A DNA stretch of 64,000 nt from Streptomyces yatensis (GTDB taxonomy: Bacteria; Actinomycetota; Actinomycetes; Streptomycetales; Streptomycetaceae): assembly GCF_018069625.1 (NCBI RefSeq), contig NZ_CP072941.1, forward strand, positions 1,054,001-1,118,000, in the 5' to 3' direction. The position numbers were made by a program, and so were the translations under genes. This document shows positions 31,598 to 45,600 of this stretch, in pieces. Numbering within the stretch: the stretch's first letter is position 1; every line of letters starts with the position of its first letter. The notes below the pieces were generated by a model, which worked only from the letters and a program-made list of their open reading frames with translations, did not search any database and was not told the DNA's origin.

Positions 31598-34500
31598 TCA
31601 GACTCCGAGTTCGCGGTCGATGAGGGCGAACACCTCGTCGGCGGTGGCCGCCGTCAGGTCCTCCTCGGTTGCCGGTCCGTCGGCCTCCTGCGCGGTGGCG
31701 GTGTACTTCCAGACCAGGGCCTGCAACCGGTTCACCAGACCGGCTCGGCGCGGATCGCCGGTCGGCAGCCCGGCCAGTGCGGCCTCGAGTTCGTCGAGGT
31801 GTCCGGACAGCGGATGTGCCGCGCCGGCCTCTTCCGGATCCACCTCGGCCAGCAGATGGCCCGCCAGCGCCCGGGGGGTCGGATAGTCGAAGACCACCGT
31901 CGTCGGCAGGCTCAGCCCCGTGGTGGCGCGCAGCCGGTTCCTGAGCTCGACGGCCGCGATGGAGTCGAACCCCAGCTCCTTGAACGGGCGGTCCGGCTCG
32001 ACCGACTCCGGCGCCGGATAGTGCAGTACGGCGGCCACATGGGCGCGTACCAGCGCCAGCAGCCGCTCGACCCGCTCGTCCTCGGCCAAGGGGCCGAGCT
32101 CCCTCCGCAGCGCCGACGCCTCATCGGTGCCGGTGTCCTCCGCGGATCCCCGCGCGGCCTCGATGGCGTGGCGGGCGGCCGGGATGTCGTCGAAGAGCCT
32201 GCTGGGGCGGGCGAGGGTGAACAGCGGTGCGAAGCGCTCCCATTCCACATCGGCGATCGTGACGCGCGGGTCGTCGTGGTCGAGCACCTGGTGCAGCGCG
32301 GTCAGCGCGGGCCGTGGGTCCAGCGGGGACAGGCCCTGCCGCCGGGAGCGCTCGGCGTGCGGGGCCGCCGACGCGTCCGATGCGTCACCGTCGTACGGCA
32401 GATCCCACAGCCCCCACGCGATCGAGACGGTGGGGCGGCCATCGGCCCGGTCGCGCTGCGCCAGCGCGTCGAGGCAGGCGGTGGCGGCCGCGTAGGAGCC
32501 GTGGTCCTTGCTGCCCCAGGACGCGGCGACGGTGGAGAAGTAGACCACGGTGTCCTCGGGGCCCATGCCGCACAGTTCGTCCAACCGGCGCCCGGTGTCG
32601 TCGAGATGGGCGCGGATCTCCTCGGCCAGCCGCCGCGGGGTGAGCTCCATCAGCGGGGCCAGTTCACCGGAGGCTGAGGTGTGGATGATGGTCCCGATGC
32701 GTCCGCTCGCCTCCGCCACCCGCTCGACGAGGCGTGCGGTGCCGTCCCGGTCGGCGGGTGAGTGGTCCGCCATGGTGAGTCCGGTGCCGAGCGCGTCCAG
32801 TTCGGCCTTCAGCTCCTGTTCGGCCTTCACCTCCAGGGCGCCGGGGGCGTCGCCGCCTCCGGGGCTCAGCATCAGGATGTGTTCGGCGCCCTCGGCGGCC
32901 AGCCGGCGGGCGACGTGGGCGGCGGGTCCGTCGGCGGTTCCGGTGATGAGCACGGTGCCCCGGGGTTTCCAGGTGCGCCGCGGGGCACGGCCGCCGATCG
33001 GGTCGGCGACCAGCCGTCGGCCGTACGCACCGGTCGGGCGCAGCGCCACCTCTTCCTCGCCGCAGGCCCCGGTGAGCAGGGCGCGCAGCCGCTCCGTGGC
33101 CAGGGTGTCCGGGCTCGCGGGCAGGTCCACCAGCCCGCCCCACCGGTCGGGGTGTTCGAGGGCGGCCACCCTGCCGAGCCCCCACAGCTGAGCCTGGTGG
33201 GGAGCGTCCAGGGGGTCCAAGTCGTCGATGGCGACCGCGCCGCGGGTGGCACACCACAGGGGCGCGGTGACGGCGGCGTCGACCAGCGCCTGGAGGAGGG
33301 TGAGCGTGCCGGTCAGGCCGGGAGCCACGTCGGGGAGCGGTGGCCGTGTGCCGTCGTCCAGGGCCAGCAGCGACAGTACGCCGGTCGGTGGCATCTCCCC
33401 GGCGCACCGGGAGCGCAGCAGTTCGGCGAGCCCCGTCCGGTCGGTGTCCTCGGCCAGCTCCAGCTGGCGCACCTGGCCGCCGTCCGCGCCCAGCGCCCGT
33501 ACGCAGGCGTCCGTCCAGCCGTCGGCGGCGCCCTTCGGGTGGACCACGAGCCAGGAGCCCGCGGTGGCGGGGGCGGCGTCGGGGACGGGCCGCCACTCGA
33601 CGCGGTAGCGCCAGGAGTCCACGGCCGAGCGCTCGCGCCGGGCGCGACGCCATGTGGAGAGCGCGGGGAGCACGGTGCCCAGCGAGGCCCGGTGGCCGGT
33701 GCCGTCCGGGAGGCTCAGCGTCTCGGAGAGCGCGCTCAGGTCCTCTCCCTCCACCGCGGCCCAGAACCGGGACTCCTCCTCGTCGGCCGGGGACTCGGTG
33801 GCGAAGGACACCGCGTCGGCCAGCCAGTACCGCTCCCGCTGGAAGGCGTAGGTGGGCAGCGCGACCGTGCGCGGGGCGGCGGGGCCGGTGGGGTGGAGGG
33901 TGGTCCAGTCGACCGCGACGCCCGCGGTGAAGGCCAGCGCGAGGGACTCGATCAGCCGCGCCCGCCCGCCGTGGTCGCGCCGGAGCGTGGGCACGGTGAC
34001 CGCGTCGATCCCGGCTTCCTCGAAGCTCTCCTGCATTCCCACGGTCAGTACGGGATGGGTGCTGCTCTCGATGAACACGCGGTGGCCATCGGCCAGCAGC
34101 CGCTGGACGGTGTCGGCGAACCGCACCGGCTCACGGAGGTTGGCCACCCAGTACGCGGTGTCCAGCCCGGTGGTGTCGATCCGGCGGGCGGAAACCGTGG
34201 AGTAGAACGCCACCTTGGACGCGACCGGCCGGACACCCGCCAGGGCCTCCGCCAGCTCGTCGGCGATCTCGTCCACCTGGGGGCTGTGCGAGGCGTAGTC
34301 CACCTCGATCGGCCACGCCCGGCCGCCCGCCTCCTGGCACGCCGCCACGGCGTGCGCCACCTGCTCGGGCGGTCCGGAAATCACCGTGGAGGAGGGGCCG
34401 TTGACCGCCGCCACGCCCACGGCCGCCGCCTGGTCGCCCAGATCGGCCAGCAGCTTCCCGGCCCGCTCCCGGCCCATCCCCAGGGAGGCCATCGCCCCGC

Positions 34501-36589
34501 CACCGGCGAGCCGTCGCAACGCCTTGCTGCGCAGCGCCACCACCTTGGCACCGTCCTCCAGCGACAGCGCCCCGGCCACCACGGCCGCCGCGATCTCGCC
34601 CTGGCTGTGCCCGATCACCGCCCCGGGACGTACGCCGTGTCCTGCCCACACCGCGGCGAGCGCCACCATCACGGCCCACAGGACGGGCTGCACCACATCG
34701 ACGCGGCCCAGGTCGGCCGCCCCGTCGGCACCTCGCAGCACATCGGTGAGGGACCAGTCGACGTACGGCGCCAGGGCCCGTGCACACTCCGCCACGCGGG
34801 CCGCGAAAGCCGGTGAGGCATCGAGCAGTTCGGCGCCCATGCCCGCCCACTGCGAGCCCTGGCCGGGGAACACCAGTACCGGGCCCAGGTCCCCCGCCAC
34901 GGCGGCGCCACCGGGGTGGACCAGGCCCGGGTGCGCCCCGCCGGTGGCCAGCGCCTCCACGGCCGCCATCAGCTCCTCGCGGGTCTCGCCCACGGCCACG
35001 GCCCGGTGGTCGAACACCGATCGGGTGGTGACCAGCGACCAGCTCACCTCGGCGATGGACGGCCCGGGATCGGCGGCCATCCGCCGGGCGAGCGCCGCCG
35101 CCTGCCCCCGCAGGGCCTGGGCGCCACGGGCGGAAAGCACCCAGGGCACCACTGCCTCGGCTGCGGGGGTGGCGGGCTCCGGCGGGTCAGGGGGGCTGGG
35201 CTCGGGGGCCTGTTCCAGGATCAGATGGGCGTTGGTGCCGCTGATCCCGAAGGAGGACACCCCGGCCCTGCGGGATCGTTCACCCCTCGGCCACGCCACC
35301 GGTTCGGTCAGCAGCCGTACCCCGCCGCCTTCCCACTCCACATGAGGGGTCGGCTCGTCGATGTGCAGGGTGGCCGGCAGCGTCTCGTGCTGGAGCGCCA
35401 TCACCATCTTGATGACACCGGCCACTCCGGCGGCCGCCTGAGCATGGCCGATGTTCGACTTGAGCGACCCCAGCCACAGGGGCCGTTCGCCGGGCCGGTC
35501 CTGTCCGTAGGTGGCCAGCAGTGCGTGTGCCTCGATCGGATCGCCGAGGGAGGTCCCCGTGCCATGGGCCTCCACCGCGTCCACTTGGTCGGCGGCGAGG
35601 CGCGCACTGTCCAGCGCCTGACGGATCACCCGTTCCTGCGATACGTCGTTGGGCGCGGTCAGACCGTTGCTGGCGCCGTCCTGGTTGATGGCCGAGCCCC
35701 GGATCAGCGCCAGCACCCGATGCCCGTTGCGCCGCGCGTCGGACAGCCGCTCCAGCAGCACCAGGCCGACGCCCTCGGAGAACCCCGTGCCGTCCGCGGC
35801 CGACGCGAAGGACTTGCAGCGGCCGTCCGGGGCCAGCCCGCGCTGCCGGGAGAACTCGGCGAAGGCGGTCGGTGTGGTGAGCGCGGTGACCCCGCCCGCG
35901 AGCGCCAGATCGCATTCGCCCTGCCGCAGCGCCTGGCTCGCCAGATGCATCGCCACCAGCGACGACGAACACGCCGTGTCCACCGTCACCGCCGGGCCCT
36001 CCAGGCCGAAGGTGTACGCCACCCGGCCCGAGACCACGCTGGTGAGGCTGCCGGTGGTGGCATAGCCCTCGAAGCCCTCGGGGACGCGGGGCATCCGGGA
36101 CATGTAGTCCTGGCTGGACACACCCGCGTACACACCGGTCCGGCTGCCCTTCACCGTCACCGGGTCGACCCCCGCGCGTTCGAACAGCTCCCAGGCCACC
36201 TCCAGCAGCAGCCGCTGCTGCGGATCCATCGCCAGGGCCTCGCGCGGGCTGATCCCGAAGAACTCCGCGTCGAAGCGGTCGGCGCCGTCCAGGAAACCGC
36301 CGTGCCGCACGTAGCTGGTGCCGGGGTGGTCGGGGTCGGGGTGGTAGAGGCCCTCCAGATCCCAGCCCCGGTCGGTGGGGAACGCGGTGATGCCGTCGCC
36401 ACCGGAGGCCACCAGCTCCCACAGCTCCTCGGGACAGCCGACACCACCCGGATAACGGCAGGCCATGCTCACGATGGCCACCGGCTCCTGGGATCGCTCC
36501 TCCATCTCGCGCAGCCGCTGACGAGCCTGCCCGAGATCCACCGTGACCCGCTTCAGATACTGGCGGAGTTTCTCTTCCGTACCCGACAT
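31598..36589 (-). CDS. Modular type I PKS, one module with redox-dead KR: KS-AT(methylmalonyl)-KR0-ACP
   Basis: 1663 residues. Docking helix, KS (about 34-465, Cys207), AT (about 568-870, GHSQGE with Ser662, YASH at 765-768, methylmalonyl), KR, ACP (Ser1543, DSI instead of DSL) and docking tail. The KR lacks the NADPH motif (TGTADGPA around 1216-1223) and has His1328 where the catalytic Lys usually sits. It keeps Tyr1366, Trp1358 and His1363, the A2-type pattern. Such KR0 domains in nanchangmycin and erythromycin PKSs do not reduce but epimerise the alpha-methyl group. The module would leave a ketone, fitting the C13 spiroketal carbon of nigericin with the C12 methyl beside it. GTGAGGA precedes the ATG, 16 nt after the upstream stop. 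Confidence 0.95.
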   Translation of the reverse strand: MSGTEEKLRQYLKRVTVDLGQARQRLREMEERSQEPVAIVSMACRYPGGVGCPEELWELVASGGDGITAFPTDRGWDLEGLYHPDPDHPGTSYVRHGGFLDGADRFDAEFFGISPREALAMDPQQRLLLEVAWELFERAGVDPVTVKGSRTGVYAGVSSQDYMSRMPRVPEGFEGYATTGSLTSVVSGRVAYTFGLEGPAVTVDTACSSSLVAMHLASQALRQGECDLALAGGVTALTTPTAFAEFSRQRGLAPDGRCKSFASAADGTGFSEGVGLVLLERLSDARRNGHRVLALIRGSAINQDGASNGLTAPNDVSQERVIRQALDSARLAADQVDAVEAHGTGTSLGDPIEAHALLATYGQDRPGERPLWLGSLKSNIGHAQAAAGVAGVIKMVMALQHETLPATLHIDEPTPHVEWEGGGVRLLTEPVAWPRGERSRRAGVSSFGISGTNAHLILEQAPEPSPPDPPEPATPAAEAVVPWVLSARGAQALRGQAAALARRMAADPGPSIAEVSWSLVTTRSVFDHRAVAVGETREELMAAVEALATGGAHPGLVHPGGAAVAGDLGPVLVFPGQGSQWAGMGAELLDASPAFAARVAECARALAPYVDWSLTDVLRGADGAADLGRVDVVQPVLWAVMVALAAVWAGHGVRPGAVIGHSQGEIAAAVVAGALSLEDGAKVVALRSKALRRLAGGGAMASLGMGRERAGKLLADLGDQAAAVGVAAVNGPSSTVISGPPEQVAHAVAACQEAGGRAWPIEVDYASHSPQVDEIADELAEALAGVRPVASKVAFYSTVSARRIDTTGLDTAYWVANLREPVRFADTVQRLLADGHRVFIESSTHPVLTVGMQESFEEAGIDAVTVPTLRRDHGGRARLIESLALAFTAGVAVDWTTLHPTGPAAPRTVALPTYAFQRERYWLADAVSFATESPADEEESRFWAAVEGEDLSALSETLSLPDGTGHRASLGTVLPALSTWRRARRERSAVDSWRYRVEWRPVPDAAPATAGSWLVVHPKGAADGWTDACVRALGADGGQVRQLELAEDTDRTGLAELLRSRCAGEMPPTGVLSLLALDDGTRPPLPDVAPGLTGTLTLLQALVDAAVTAPLWCATRGAVAIDDLDPLDAPHQAQLWGLGRVAALEHPDRWGGLVDLPASPDTLATERLRALLTGACGEEEVALRPTGAYGRRLVADPIGGRAPRRTWKPRGTVLITGTADGPAAHVARRLAAEGAEHILMLSPGGGDAPGALEVKAEQELKAELDALGTGLTMADHSPADRDGTARLVERVAEASGRIGTIIHTSASGELAPLMELTPRRLAEEIRAHLDDTGRRLDELCGMGPEDTVVYFSTVAASWGSKDHGSYAAATACLDALAQRDRADGRPTVSIAWGLWDLPYDGDASDASAAPHAERSRRQGLSPLDPRPALTALHQVLDHDDPRVTIADVEWERFAPLFTLARPSRLFDDIPAARHAIEAARGSAEDTGTDEASALRRELGPLAEDERVERLLALVRAHVAAVLHYPAPESVEPDRPFKELGFDSIAAVELRNRLRATTGLSLPTTVVFDYPTPRALAGHLLAEVDPEEAGAAHPLSGHLDELEAALAGLPTGDPRRAGLVNRLQALVWKYTATAQEADGPATEEDLTAATADEVFALIDRELGV

Positions 36590-36605
36590 CAGTCCTCACT
36601 CACGA

Positions 36606-39600
36606 TCAAGAGGGCAGTTCCCTGTCGATGAACTCGAACAACTCGTCGTCCGACGCGGAGTCGAGGGCGCCGTCGTCCACGGTGGGGTGGTGCCGACCGG
36701 TGGCCTCGGCCGGTGTGTCGTCGGTCAGGCGCCACAGCAGCGCCTCCAGACGCTTCGCCAGCCGGTCGCGGGCCCCGTCGTCGTGGGGAACGAGGCGCGC
36801 CATCGCCGCCTCCAGCCGCTCCAGCTCGCCGAAGACGGGCGCCGAGGTGTCCGCCTGCGCGGGGCACAGCTTCTCGCGCAGTTCGGCGGCGATGGCCGAC
36901 GGCGTCGGATGCCGGAAGACGACGGTGGCGGGCAGCCGCAGCCCGGTGGCGGCGGCGAGCCGGTTGCGCAGTTCGACACCGGTCAGCGAGTCGAAGCCCA
37001 GATCCTTGAAGGGGGTGTCAGCGGACACCGCCCCGGCGTCGGTGTGGCCCAGGACCGCCGCGGCCTGCGTGCGCACCAGCGTGAGCAGGATCCGGTGCTG
37101 TTCCTCCGCGGGCACCGCCGCGAGCTGGGCGACCAGACCGGCTGCGGGCGCCCCGGTGGCGGCGGTACGACGGGTGCTCGTTCCGGTGTCGAGGAGTGTG
37201 CGCAGCAGGGCGGGCAGGGTGTCCGCGGGCTGAGCGGCCAGGGCCGCGAGGTCGAGCCGGACGGCCGCGGGTTGCGGGGCACCGTGCCAGCAGGCGGCGT
37301 CCATCAGCCCCAGCGCCTGATCGCCGGACATGGCGGCGATGCCGGAGCGGGACATCCTGGCCAGGTCCGCCTCGTCCAGATGCCCGGTCATCCCGCTGGC
37401 ATCGGCCCACAGCCCCCAGGCCACCGAGACCGCCGGGAGGCCCATGGCCTGGCGGTGGGTGGCCAGGGCGTCGCAATAGGCGTTGGCCGCCGCGTAGTTG
37501 GCCTGACCCGGGCTGCCCATCACCCCCGCGGCCGAGGAGAACATCACGAACATGCCGAGCCGCAGTTGCGCGGTGGCGGCATGGAGATGGGCCGCGGCCG
37601 TGGCCTTGGGCGCCCACACCCGCGCCAGACGCTCCGGGGTCTGCGAGGTGACCATCGCATCGTCCAGCACACCCGCCGCGTGGACGACACCGGTCAGGGG
37701 GTGCGCCGGATCGACGCCCGCGACGAGGTCGTTCACCGCGGCGCCGTCCGTGACGTCCACGGCCACGATCCGGGGCTCGGCGCCCAGGTCGGTGAGGTGG
37801 GCCAGCAGCTCCGGGGCGCCGGGGGCATCCATACCGCGGCGACTCACCAACAGCGGATGGCGGATATTCCAGACGCGGACGAGGTGTTCGGCGACGTGCT
37901 TGCCGAGGGTGCCGGTGCCACCGGTGATGAGCACGGTGCCGTCCGGATCCACCGGGGCGGGGACATCCAGCACCAGCTTGCCGGTGTGCTTGGCCTGGCT
38001 GAAATACCGCAGCGCCTCACGCGCCCGGCTGAGCGGCCACGCCCGTACCGGTGGCGGCTCAAGCAATCCGGAGTCGAACAACTCGCCCAGTTCCCGCAGC
38101 ATTTGGCGGATACGGTCCGGACCGGCGTCCGTGATCAGGTCGTAGACCCGATAGGTCACCCCGGGGTATTCGGCGGTGATCAGCTCCGGGTCGCGGACGT
38201 CGGTCTTGCCCATCTCCAGCAACCGGCCGCCTTCACGGAGGAGACGGAGCGAGGCGTCCACGAAGGGCCCGGCGAGGCTGTTGAGCACCACATCCACACC
38301 CCGGCCACCGGTGGCCTCCCTGAGCGACTCCTCGAAGTCCAGATCGCGGGACGAGGCCCGGTGCGCCTCGTCGATGCCCATCGCGTCCAACACCGCATGC
38401 TTGCCGGGGCTCGCCGTCGCGTAGACCTCCGCGCCCAGATGCCGGGCGATCCGCACCGCGGCCGTCCCGACACCACCGGTCGCGGCATGGATCAGCACCG
38501 ACTCCCCTGGCCGGAGCCCGGCGAGGTCGGTCAGTCCGTACCAGGCGGTCAGATAGGCCACCGGTGCGGCCGCCGCCTGCCGGAAGCTCCAGCCGTCCGG
38601 GATCGGCGCCAGCATCCGCGCGTCGGTGACCGCCAGTGGTCCGAACGCCTGGTCGAGGACGCCCATCACCCGGTCGCCCACGGACACGTGGGTCACCTCG
38701 GGGCCGATGTCCACCACCACTCCGGCGCCCTCACCGCCGAGTCCGGTCTGTCCCGGCACCATGCCCAAACCGACCAGCACATCACGGAAGTTGACACCGG
38801 CGGCGCGCACGGCGATCCGTACCTGGCCCGCGCCCAGGGGCTCCAGCACCTCGGGGCAGGGCACGGGTACGACGTTCTCCAGGGTCGCCGTGCCCGCCGT
38901 GTCCAGCCGCCATGCCTCCGGCTGCTCCACGGGGCCCACCAGCCCCGCGCCCCCGGTACCGGCATGGACCAGGCGGGGCACCAGCGCCCGGCCGGCACGC
39001 AGGGCCAGCTGGGGCTCGTCCATCTCCACGGCGCGGGCCACGGCGATGCGCACGGCGTCGGTGTGGGCGGTGGCCTTGGGATCGGCGTTGGGGTCGGTGT
39101 CCGCGTTGGCGTGGGCATTGGCGTTGGCGTTGGCGTTGGCGTTGGCGTCCAGGTCGTCGTCGAGGTCGAGGAGGACGAACCGGCCGGGGTTCTCCGACTG
39201 TGCGCTGCGTACGAGGCCCCATACGGCGGCCGCGCCCAAGTCCACCCGGGTGGTGCTCTCGGGGCCGTCGACCGCGACCGCGCCTCGCGTCACCACCACC
39301 AACCGGGCCTCCGCCAACCGCGGTTCGGCGAGCCAGCTCCGCACCAGCCCCAGCGCCCGTTCCGTCGCCGACAGCGCCTCGGCCGACGCCTCCTCGGCGC
39401 CCGCACCGGTGTGGCTGGTCAGGGCGGTCATATCGGCGAGAACGACCGGCGGGGCGGCCTCCTCATCATCGAGGGTCGCGATCAGCGCGGCAGGATCCTG
39501 GTGGCCGCCGTCGCCCAGGACGGGCCAGTCGTCGGCCCCGGCCACCGCCTCTTCGACCCCGGCCGCGAGTGGCAGGGGAGTCCAATCGACGGTGAAGAGG

Positions 39601-42600
39601 CTGTCCGTGGCGTGGCTGCCGTGGGCCACCGCCGCCCGCAACTGATCGACGCTCGTGGGCCGCATCGCCACCGAGTCCACGGTCAGCACCGGAGCGCCGA
39701 CGGCATCGGCCACGGTCAGCCGCAGGGCGCGCTCGCCCTCGGTGTTCTCCGACGCGAGAGAGAGCCGGACCCGGACCGTGGTGGCCCCTGCCGCCCACAG
39801 CGTCACGCCGTTCCAGGCGAACGGAAGCCAGACGCGGCCACCGGTGGCTTCGGTACCGGTCTCGGTGTTGTCCGCGTCGAGCTGGTCGATCAGCAGTGCG
39901 GGATGCAGCGCGGCGTCCAGCAGCGCCGGGTGGATGCCGAATCCGGCCTGCTCCCCGGCGGCCTCGGGCAGGGCCACCTCGGCGCACACATCCGCGCCGT
40001 CGCGCCATGCGGCCCGCAGCCCCTGGAACGACGGCCCATAGGCATATCCCGAGGCCGCGACCCGGTCGTAGAACCCCTCGACACCGAGCGGTGCCGCACC
40101 GGCCGGGGGCCACGCCCCGCCCAGTCCCGGCGCCTCGTCGGCACGGTCCGAGGGAGCGCTCAGCACGCCCTCCGCATGGCACACCCATCCCGTGCCGGAG
40201 TCTCCCGCACCGGCGGGCCGTGAGTACACCCGCACATCACGGCGCCCGTCCTCGGCGGCCTCGCCCACGACGACTTGCACCCGCAGCGCGCCCGACGACG
40301 GCAGGACCAGCGGCACCCGCAGCGCCAGTTCATCCACGCCACCACAGCCGACCTCATCGGCCGCCCGCAGCACCCACTCGGTCAGCGCAGCGCCCGGGAC
40401 CAGCACCGCGTCCGCCACCACATGCTCGCCGAGCCACGCATGCGTACGGGCGGAAATCCGGCCCGTCAGCACATGGCCACGGCCATCGGCGAGCTCCACA
40501 GCGGCGCCCAGCAGCGGATGTCCGGCGGAGACCAGCCCGAGGTCGGCCGGGTCGCCGCCGCGTCCACCGTGGCCGTCGAGCCAGTAGCGCTCGCGCTGGA
40601 ACGCGTAGGTGGGCAGTGCGACCACGCGGGGCGCCGGGGAGCTCGGGTACAGCGTGGTCCAGTCGACGTCGACCCCGGCGGTGAACGCCTGGGCGAGCGA
40701 GTGCACCAGCTGGGCCCGGCCACCGTGATCGCGGCGCAATGTCGGCACGGTGACGGCCGTGACCTCGGCTTCCTCGAAGGTCTCCTGAAGGCCGAGGGTG
40801 AGCACGGGATGCGTACTGGCCTCGATGAACACCCGGTGCCCGTCCGCCAGCAACGCCTGGACCGCATCGGTGAACCGCACCCGCTCCCGCAGATTCGCCA
40901 CCCAGTAACCGGTGCCGAGGTCGGTGGTGAGGGCACGGCCGCCGGTCACGGTCGAGTAGAACGCCGTACCCGAACCCGACGTATCGAGCGGACGGACACC
41001 GGCCAGAACCTCGCTCAGCTCCTCCCGGATCTCGTCCACCTGAGGACCGTGCGAGGCGTAGTCCACCTCGATCAGCCGCGCCCGCTCCCCCACCTCCTGA
41101 CACGCGGCGACGGCAGCGGCCACCTGTTCCGGCGGACCCGAAATCACCGTCGACGAGGGCCCGTTCACTGCGGCCACGCCTACACCAGCGGCTTGATCAC
41201 CCAACTCGGAGAGCAACTGGCCCGCCCTCTCCTGGCCCACGCCGAGTGAGGCCATCGCGCCACCACCGGCCAGCTGTCGCAACGCCTTGCTGCGCAACGC
41301 CACGACCTTGGCACCGTCTTCGAGGGACAGCGCTCCCGCGACGACAGCCGCCGCGATCTCGCCCTGGCTATGGCCCACCACCGCCGCAGGACGCACCCCA
41401 TACCCCGCCCACACCGCAGCCAACGACACCATCACCGCCCACAGAACGGGCTGGACCACATCCACCCGCCCCAGATCCGCCGCACCCTCCGCGCCGCGCA
41501 ACACATCGGTGAGTGACCAGTCCACGTACGGCGCCAGCGCCCGCTCGCACTCCGCCACCCGCGCGGCAAAGACCGGCGACACCTCCAGCAGCTCCGCACC
41601 CATACCGGCCCACTGCGAACCCTGACCGGGGAAAACCAGCACCGGACCCACATCACCCGCCGGCGCCGCCGCACCCGACTGCACCACCCCCGGATGCGAC
41701 ACGCCGCCCGCCAATGCCTCCACGGCGGCCAATAGCTCGGCGCGGTCATCACCCACCACCACCGCCCGATGCTCGAACACCGATCGCGTGGTGACCAGCG
41801 ACCAGCCCACATCAACGGATGAGAGCTCGGATGCGCCGCCCACACGCTCAGCCAGGGCGGCGGCCTGGCCGCGCAGCGCCTCCGCACTCCGCGCGGAGAG
41901 CACCCATGAGACCGTGCCCGGGTCGGAGGAGAACGGCTCCGTCTGCTCTTCCTCCTCGGGCGGAGCAGGAGCCTGCTCGAGGATCACATGCGCGTTGGTT
42001 CCGGAGGCGCCGAACGAGGACACACCGGCCCGGCGCGGCCGCTCACTCTTCGGCCACTCCACCGCCTGGGTCAGCAACCGCACCGCACCGCTGTCCCAGT
42101 CCACATGGGGGCTCGGCTCATCGATGTGCAGGGAGGCGGGCAGCGTTCCATGGCGCATGGCCTGCACCATCTTGATGACACCGGCCACCCCGGCCGCCGC
42201 CTGCGTATGCCCGATATTGGACTTGATCGAGCCCAGCAACAGCGGCTGCTCGGCCGGACGATCCTGACCGTAGGTGGCCAACAACGCCTGCGCCTCGATC
42301 GGATCCCCCAGCGTCGTACCCGTGCCATGCGCCTCCACCGCATCGACATCCGAAACCGACAGCCCGGCGCTCGCCAGCGCCTGACGGATCACCCGCTGCT
42401 GCGACGGACCGTTCGGCGCCGTGAGTCCATTCGACGCACCGTCCTGGTTGACGGCCGAACCACGGATCACGGCCAGCACCTCATGACCGTTGCGCCGGGC
42501 GTCCGACAGCCGCTCCAGCAGCAGCACACCCGCGCCCTCGCCCCAGCCCGTTCCGTCGGCGGCGGCCGCGAAGGGCTTGCACCGGCCATCGGGGGCCAGA

Positions 42601-45600
42601 CCACGCTGACGGGAGAAACCGGTGAACACATCCGGAGTGGCCATCACCGTCACCCCACCGGCCAACGCCAGCGTGCACTCGCCCTGCCGCAACGCCTGCG
42701 CCGCCAGATGCATCGCCACCAACGACGACGAACACGCCGTATCCACCGTCACCGCAGGACCCTCAAAGCCCAGCGTGTACGCCACCCGGCCCGAGACCAC
42801 GCTGCCCGAACCCGCGAGCATCGCATAGCCCTCGAGCTTCACATCGGCGCCGCCGCTGAGCCCGGCCGCGTAGTCGTGATACATCACGCCCGCGTACACC
42901 CCGGTCGGGCTGCCCTTCAATGACACCGGGTCGATCCCCGCCCGCTCCAGCACCTCCCACGACGCCTCCAACAGCAACCGCTGCTGCGGATCGGTGGCCA
43001 GCGCCTCCCGAGGATTGATCCCGAAGAACGCCGCGTCGAACGCATCGGCGTCATGGAGGAAGGCGCCCTCGTTGGCATAGCTGGTGCCGGGGTGGTCCGG
43101 GTCTGGGTGAAAGAGCCCGTCCAGGTCCCAGCCTCGGCCGGTCGGAAACTCCCCGATCACGTCCCTCCCCGAGGCGACCAGATCCCATAGGGCTTCAGGG
43201 GAGTTCGCGCCTCCAGGGAATCGGCAGGTCATGCCGATGATCGCCACGGGATCGTCGGTATCGGCCCTTGCTGCGACGGGCGTAAGGGGCCCGGCGGTCT
43301 CGCCGGTCAGCCGGGTGCACAGATACTCCGCCAACACCCGAGGTGTCGGATAGTCGAACACCAACGTCGCCGGCAACCGCAACCCCGTCACCACCGACAA
43401 CCGATTACGCAACTCCACCGCCGTCAACGAATCAAAACCCAACTCCTTGAACGCGGCATCCACCCGCACCTCACCAGCCGAACCAAACCCCAACACCACC
43501 GCCACACCACCCCGCACCACCTCCGCCACCGCGTCCAACCGAGCAGCCGCCCCCACCCCCACCAACCGCCCAGCCAACCCCGAGGCCGACGGGCCGCCCT
43601 CCGCGATCCGCCGCCTGGTGCGACCGGCCGCCAACCCCCGCAACACCGCCGGAAGATCCCCACCAGCCACCCCGGCCGGATCGAAGTCCACGGCCACCAT
43701 CAGCGGGTTCGACAACCTGCATGCGGCGTCCAGCAGGGCCAGGCCGCGCTCGGACGACAACGGCCTCATTCCGCGCAGTCGCGTCAGGTCCGCCCGGCCC
43801 AGATGCCCGGTCATCTCGCTGGCCTGGGCCCACAGCCCCCATGCCAGCGAAAGCCCGGGCAGTCCCAGCGCCCGCCGGTGGGCGACCAGGGCATCGACAA
43901 ACGCGTTCGCCGCCGCGTATCCGGCCTGGCCCGCGTTGCCCACGACTCCGGCGGCCGAGGAGAACATCACGAACATGCGGAGCGGACGATCCGCCGTGGC
44001 GGTGTGCAGATGGGCGGCCGCCGCGGCCTTCGCCGCCCACACCCGCGCCACCTGTTCCCGGGTCTGCGAGGTGACCACCGCGTCATCCAGCAGCCCGGCC
44101 GCATGAATGACACCGGTGAGCGGATGCGCCGGGTCGATACCGGCCACCGCGTCCGCGACCGCGTCACCGTCCGTGACATCCACCGCGGCGATCCGCACCT
44201 GCGCGCCCAGGTCGCTCAGCCGCGCGGCCAACTCGGGTGCGCCGGGCGCGTCCGAGCCACGTCGGCTGACCAGGACCAGATGCTTGACCTGCCACGTACG
44301 CACCAGATGCTCGGCCACCAGGCCGCCCAGCAGGCCCGTACCACCGGTGATCAGCACCGTACCGTCGGGGTCGAGCCCACCGGGGGTCAGCCCTCCGGCT
44401 TCCCTGTCGGTGGCGTCCTCGGTGTCGCGTGCGCGCATCAGCCGGGGCACCCTCAGCCGCCCGGCGCGCAGCGCCGCCTGTGGCTCATCCGCCCGTACGG
44501 CATGGGCCACGGCTTCTGCCACCTCACCCGCGGTCGGATCGGTGGCCTGGTGGAGGTCGAGGAGGACGAACCGGTCCGGGTGTTCCACCTGCGCACTCCG
44601 CAGCAGGCCCCACAGCCCTGCCACGGCCACATTCAGCTCTTCGTCGCCGGAATGATCGTCTTCAGGGCCACCGGTGGACACCGCCCCGCGTGTCACCACC
44701 ACCAACCGGGTGTCGGCCAGCCGCGGTTCGGCCAGCCACCTCTGCACCAGCTCCAGCGCCCGGCCGACGGCGGCCAAGCCACCGGCCGCCCTTGCCGCGG
44801 CTCCGGCCTCCGGCGGACCACCATCTGCGGGCAGGTGCGTCACGGCGAAGGCGGGAGGTGGCGTACCGTCGTCGAGCGCGGTGACCAAGGCTTCGAGACC
44901 CGGATGGCATACCACTCCCCCACCGCCGAGTCCGGGTTCCTCGGCCAGGTGCAGGGCGTCCTCGCCCAGCACCACCCAGCCCATGGGGTCGGAGGTGTCC
45001 ACCTCCGACACGTCGGGCATCGGGATCCAGCCCAGCGTGAACAGCCCGTCGACGCCACGTCCGTCCCCGGACCTCAGCTGACGGGGGTCGGCGGGGCGCA
45101 TCGTCAGGGAGTCGACCGTCAGCACCGGGGCGCCCATGGCATCGGCCACGACCACCCGCACCCCGCCCTCCCCCACCGCACCGTCCTGATGGGGAGAGGG
45201 CTGACGGGGCGAGAGCCGGACCCGGACGGTGGTCGCCTCCGCGGCCCACAGGGAGACCCCGTTCCAGGCGAACGGCAGTCTCATTCCAGCGTCGTCGGCC
45301 GACTCGCCGTCGGCGGCGAGCAGCATCGGATGCAGGGCGGCGTCGAGCAGGGCCGGGTGGATGCCGAAGCCGTCCGCGTCCCCGGCCGCCTCGGGCAGCG
45401 CCACCTCGGCCAGCAGGTCAGCGCCGTCGCGCCATACGGCACGTAGCCCCTGGAACGACGGCCCGTAGGCATAGCCCGCCGCCTCGGCATGCGCGTAGAA
45501 CCCCTCGACATCCATCGGCTTCGCGCCCTCGGGAGGCCAGACTCCCCCCAGTTCCTCGGCCGCATTCGGCGTGGCCGGCGGGCTCAGGACACCCTCCGCA

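Larger units (their letters stand above)
36870..43255 (-). other. PKS module: KS-AT(methylmalonyl)-DH-ER-KR-ACP (fully reducing)
   Basis: KS about 1838-2265 (Cys2011), AT about 2370-2675 (Ser2466, YASH from Tyr2569), DH ([10 protein letters not shown] with His2781, Asp in place of the usual Gly; Asp2950), ER (about 3270-3590, Val3336), KR (LDD, Tyr3757) and ACP (Ser3926). Expected output is CH2-CH(CH3), matching C15 and C14. The ER Val predicts 2R methyl. Confidence 0.92.

Noticed and set aside
36543..40223. Very long open frames antisense to PKS genes (also 49247-53776, 54359-58477, 20207-22315, 7857-9776)
   Set aside because: They have no recognisable domains and simply mirror the high-GC codon pattern of the coding strand, where stop codons are rare in the opposite frames.
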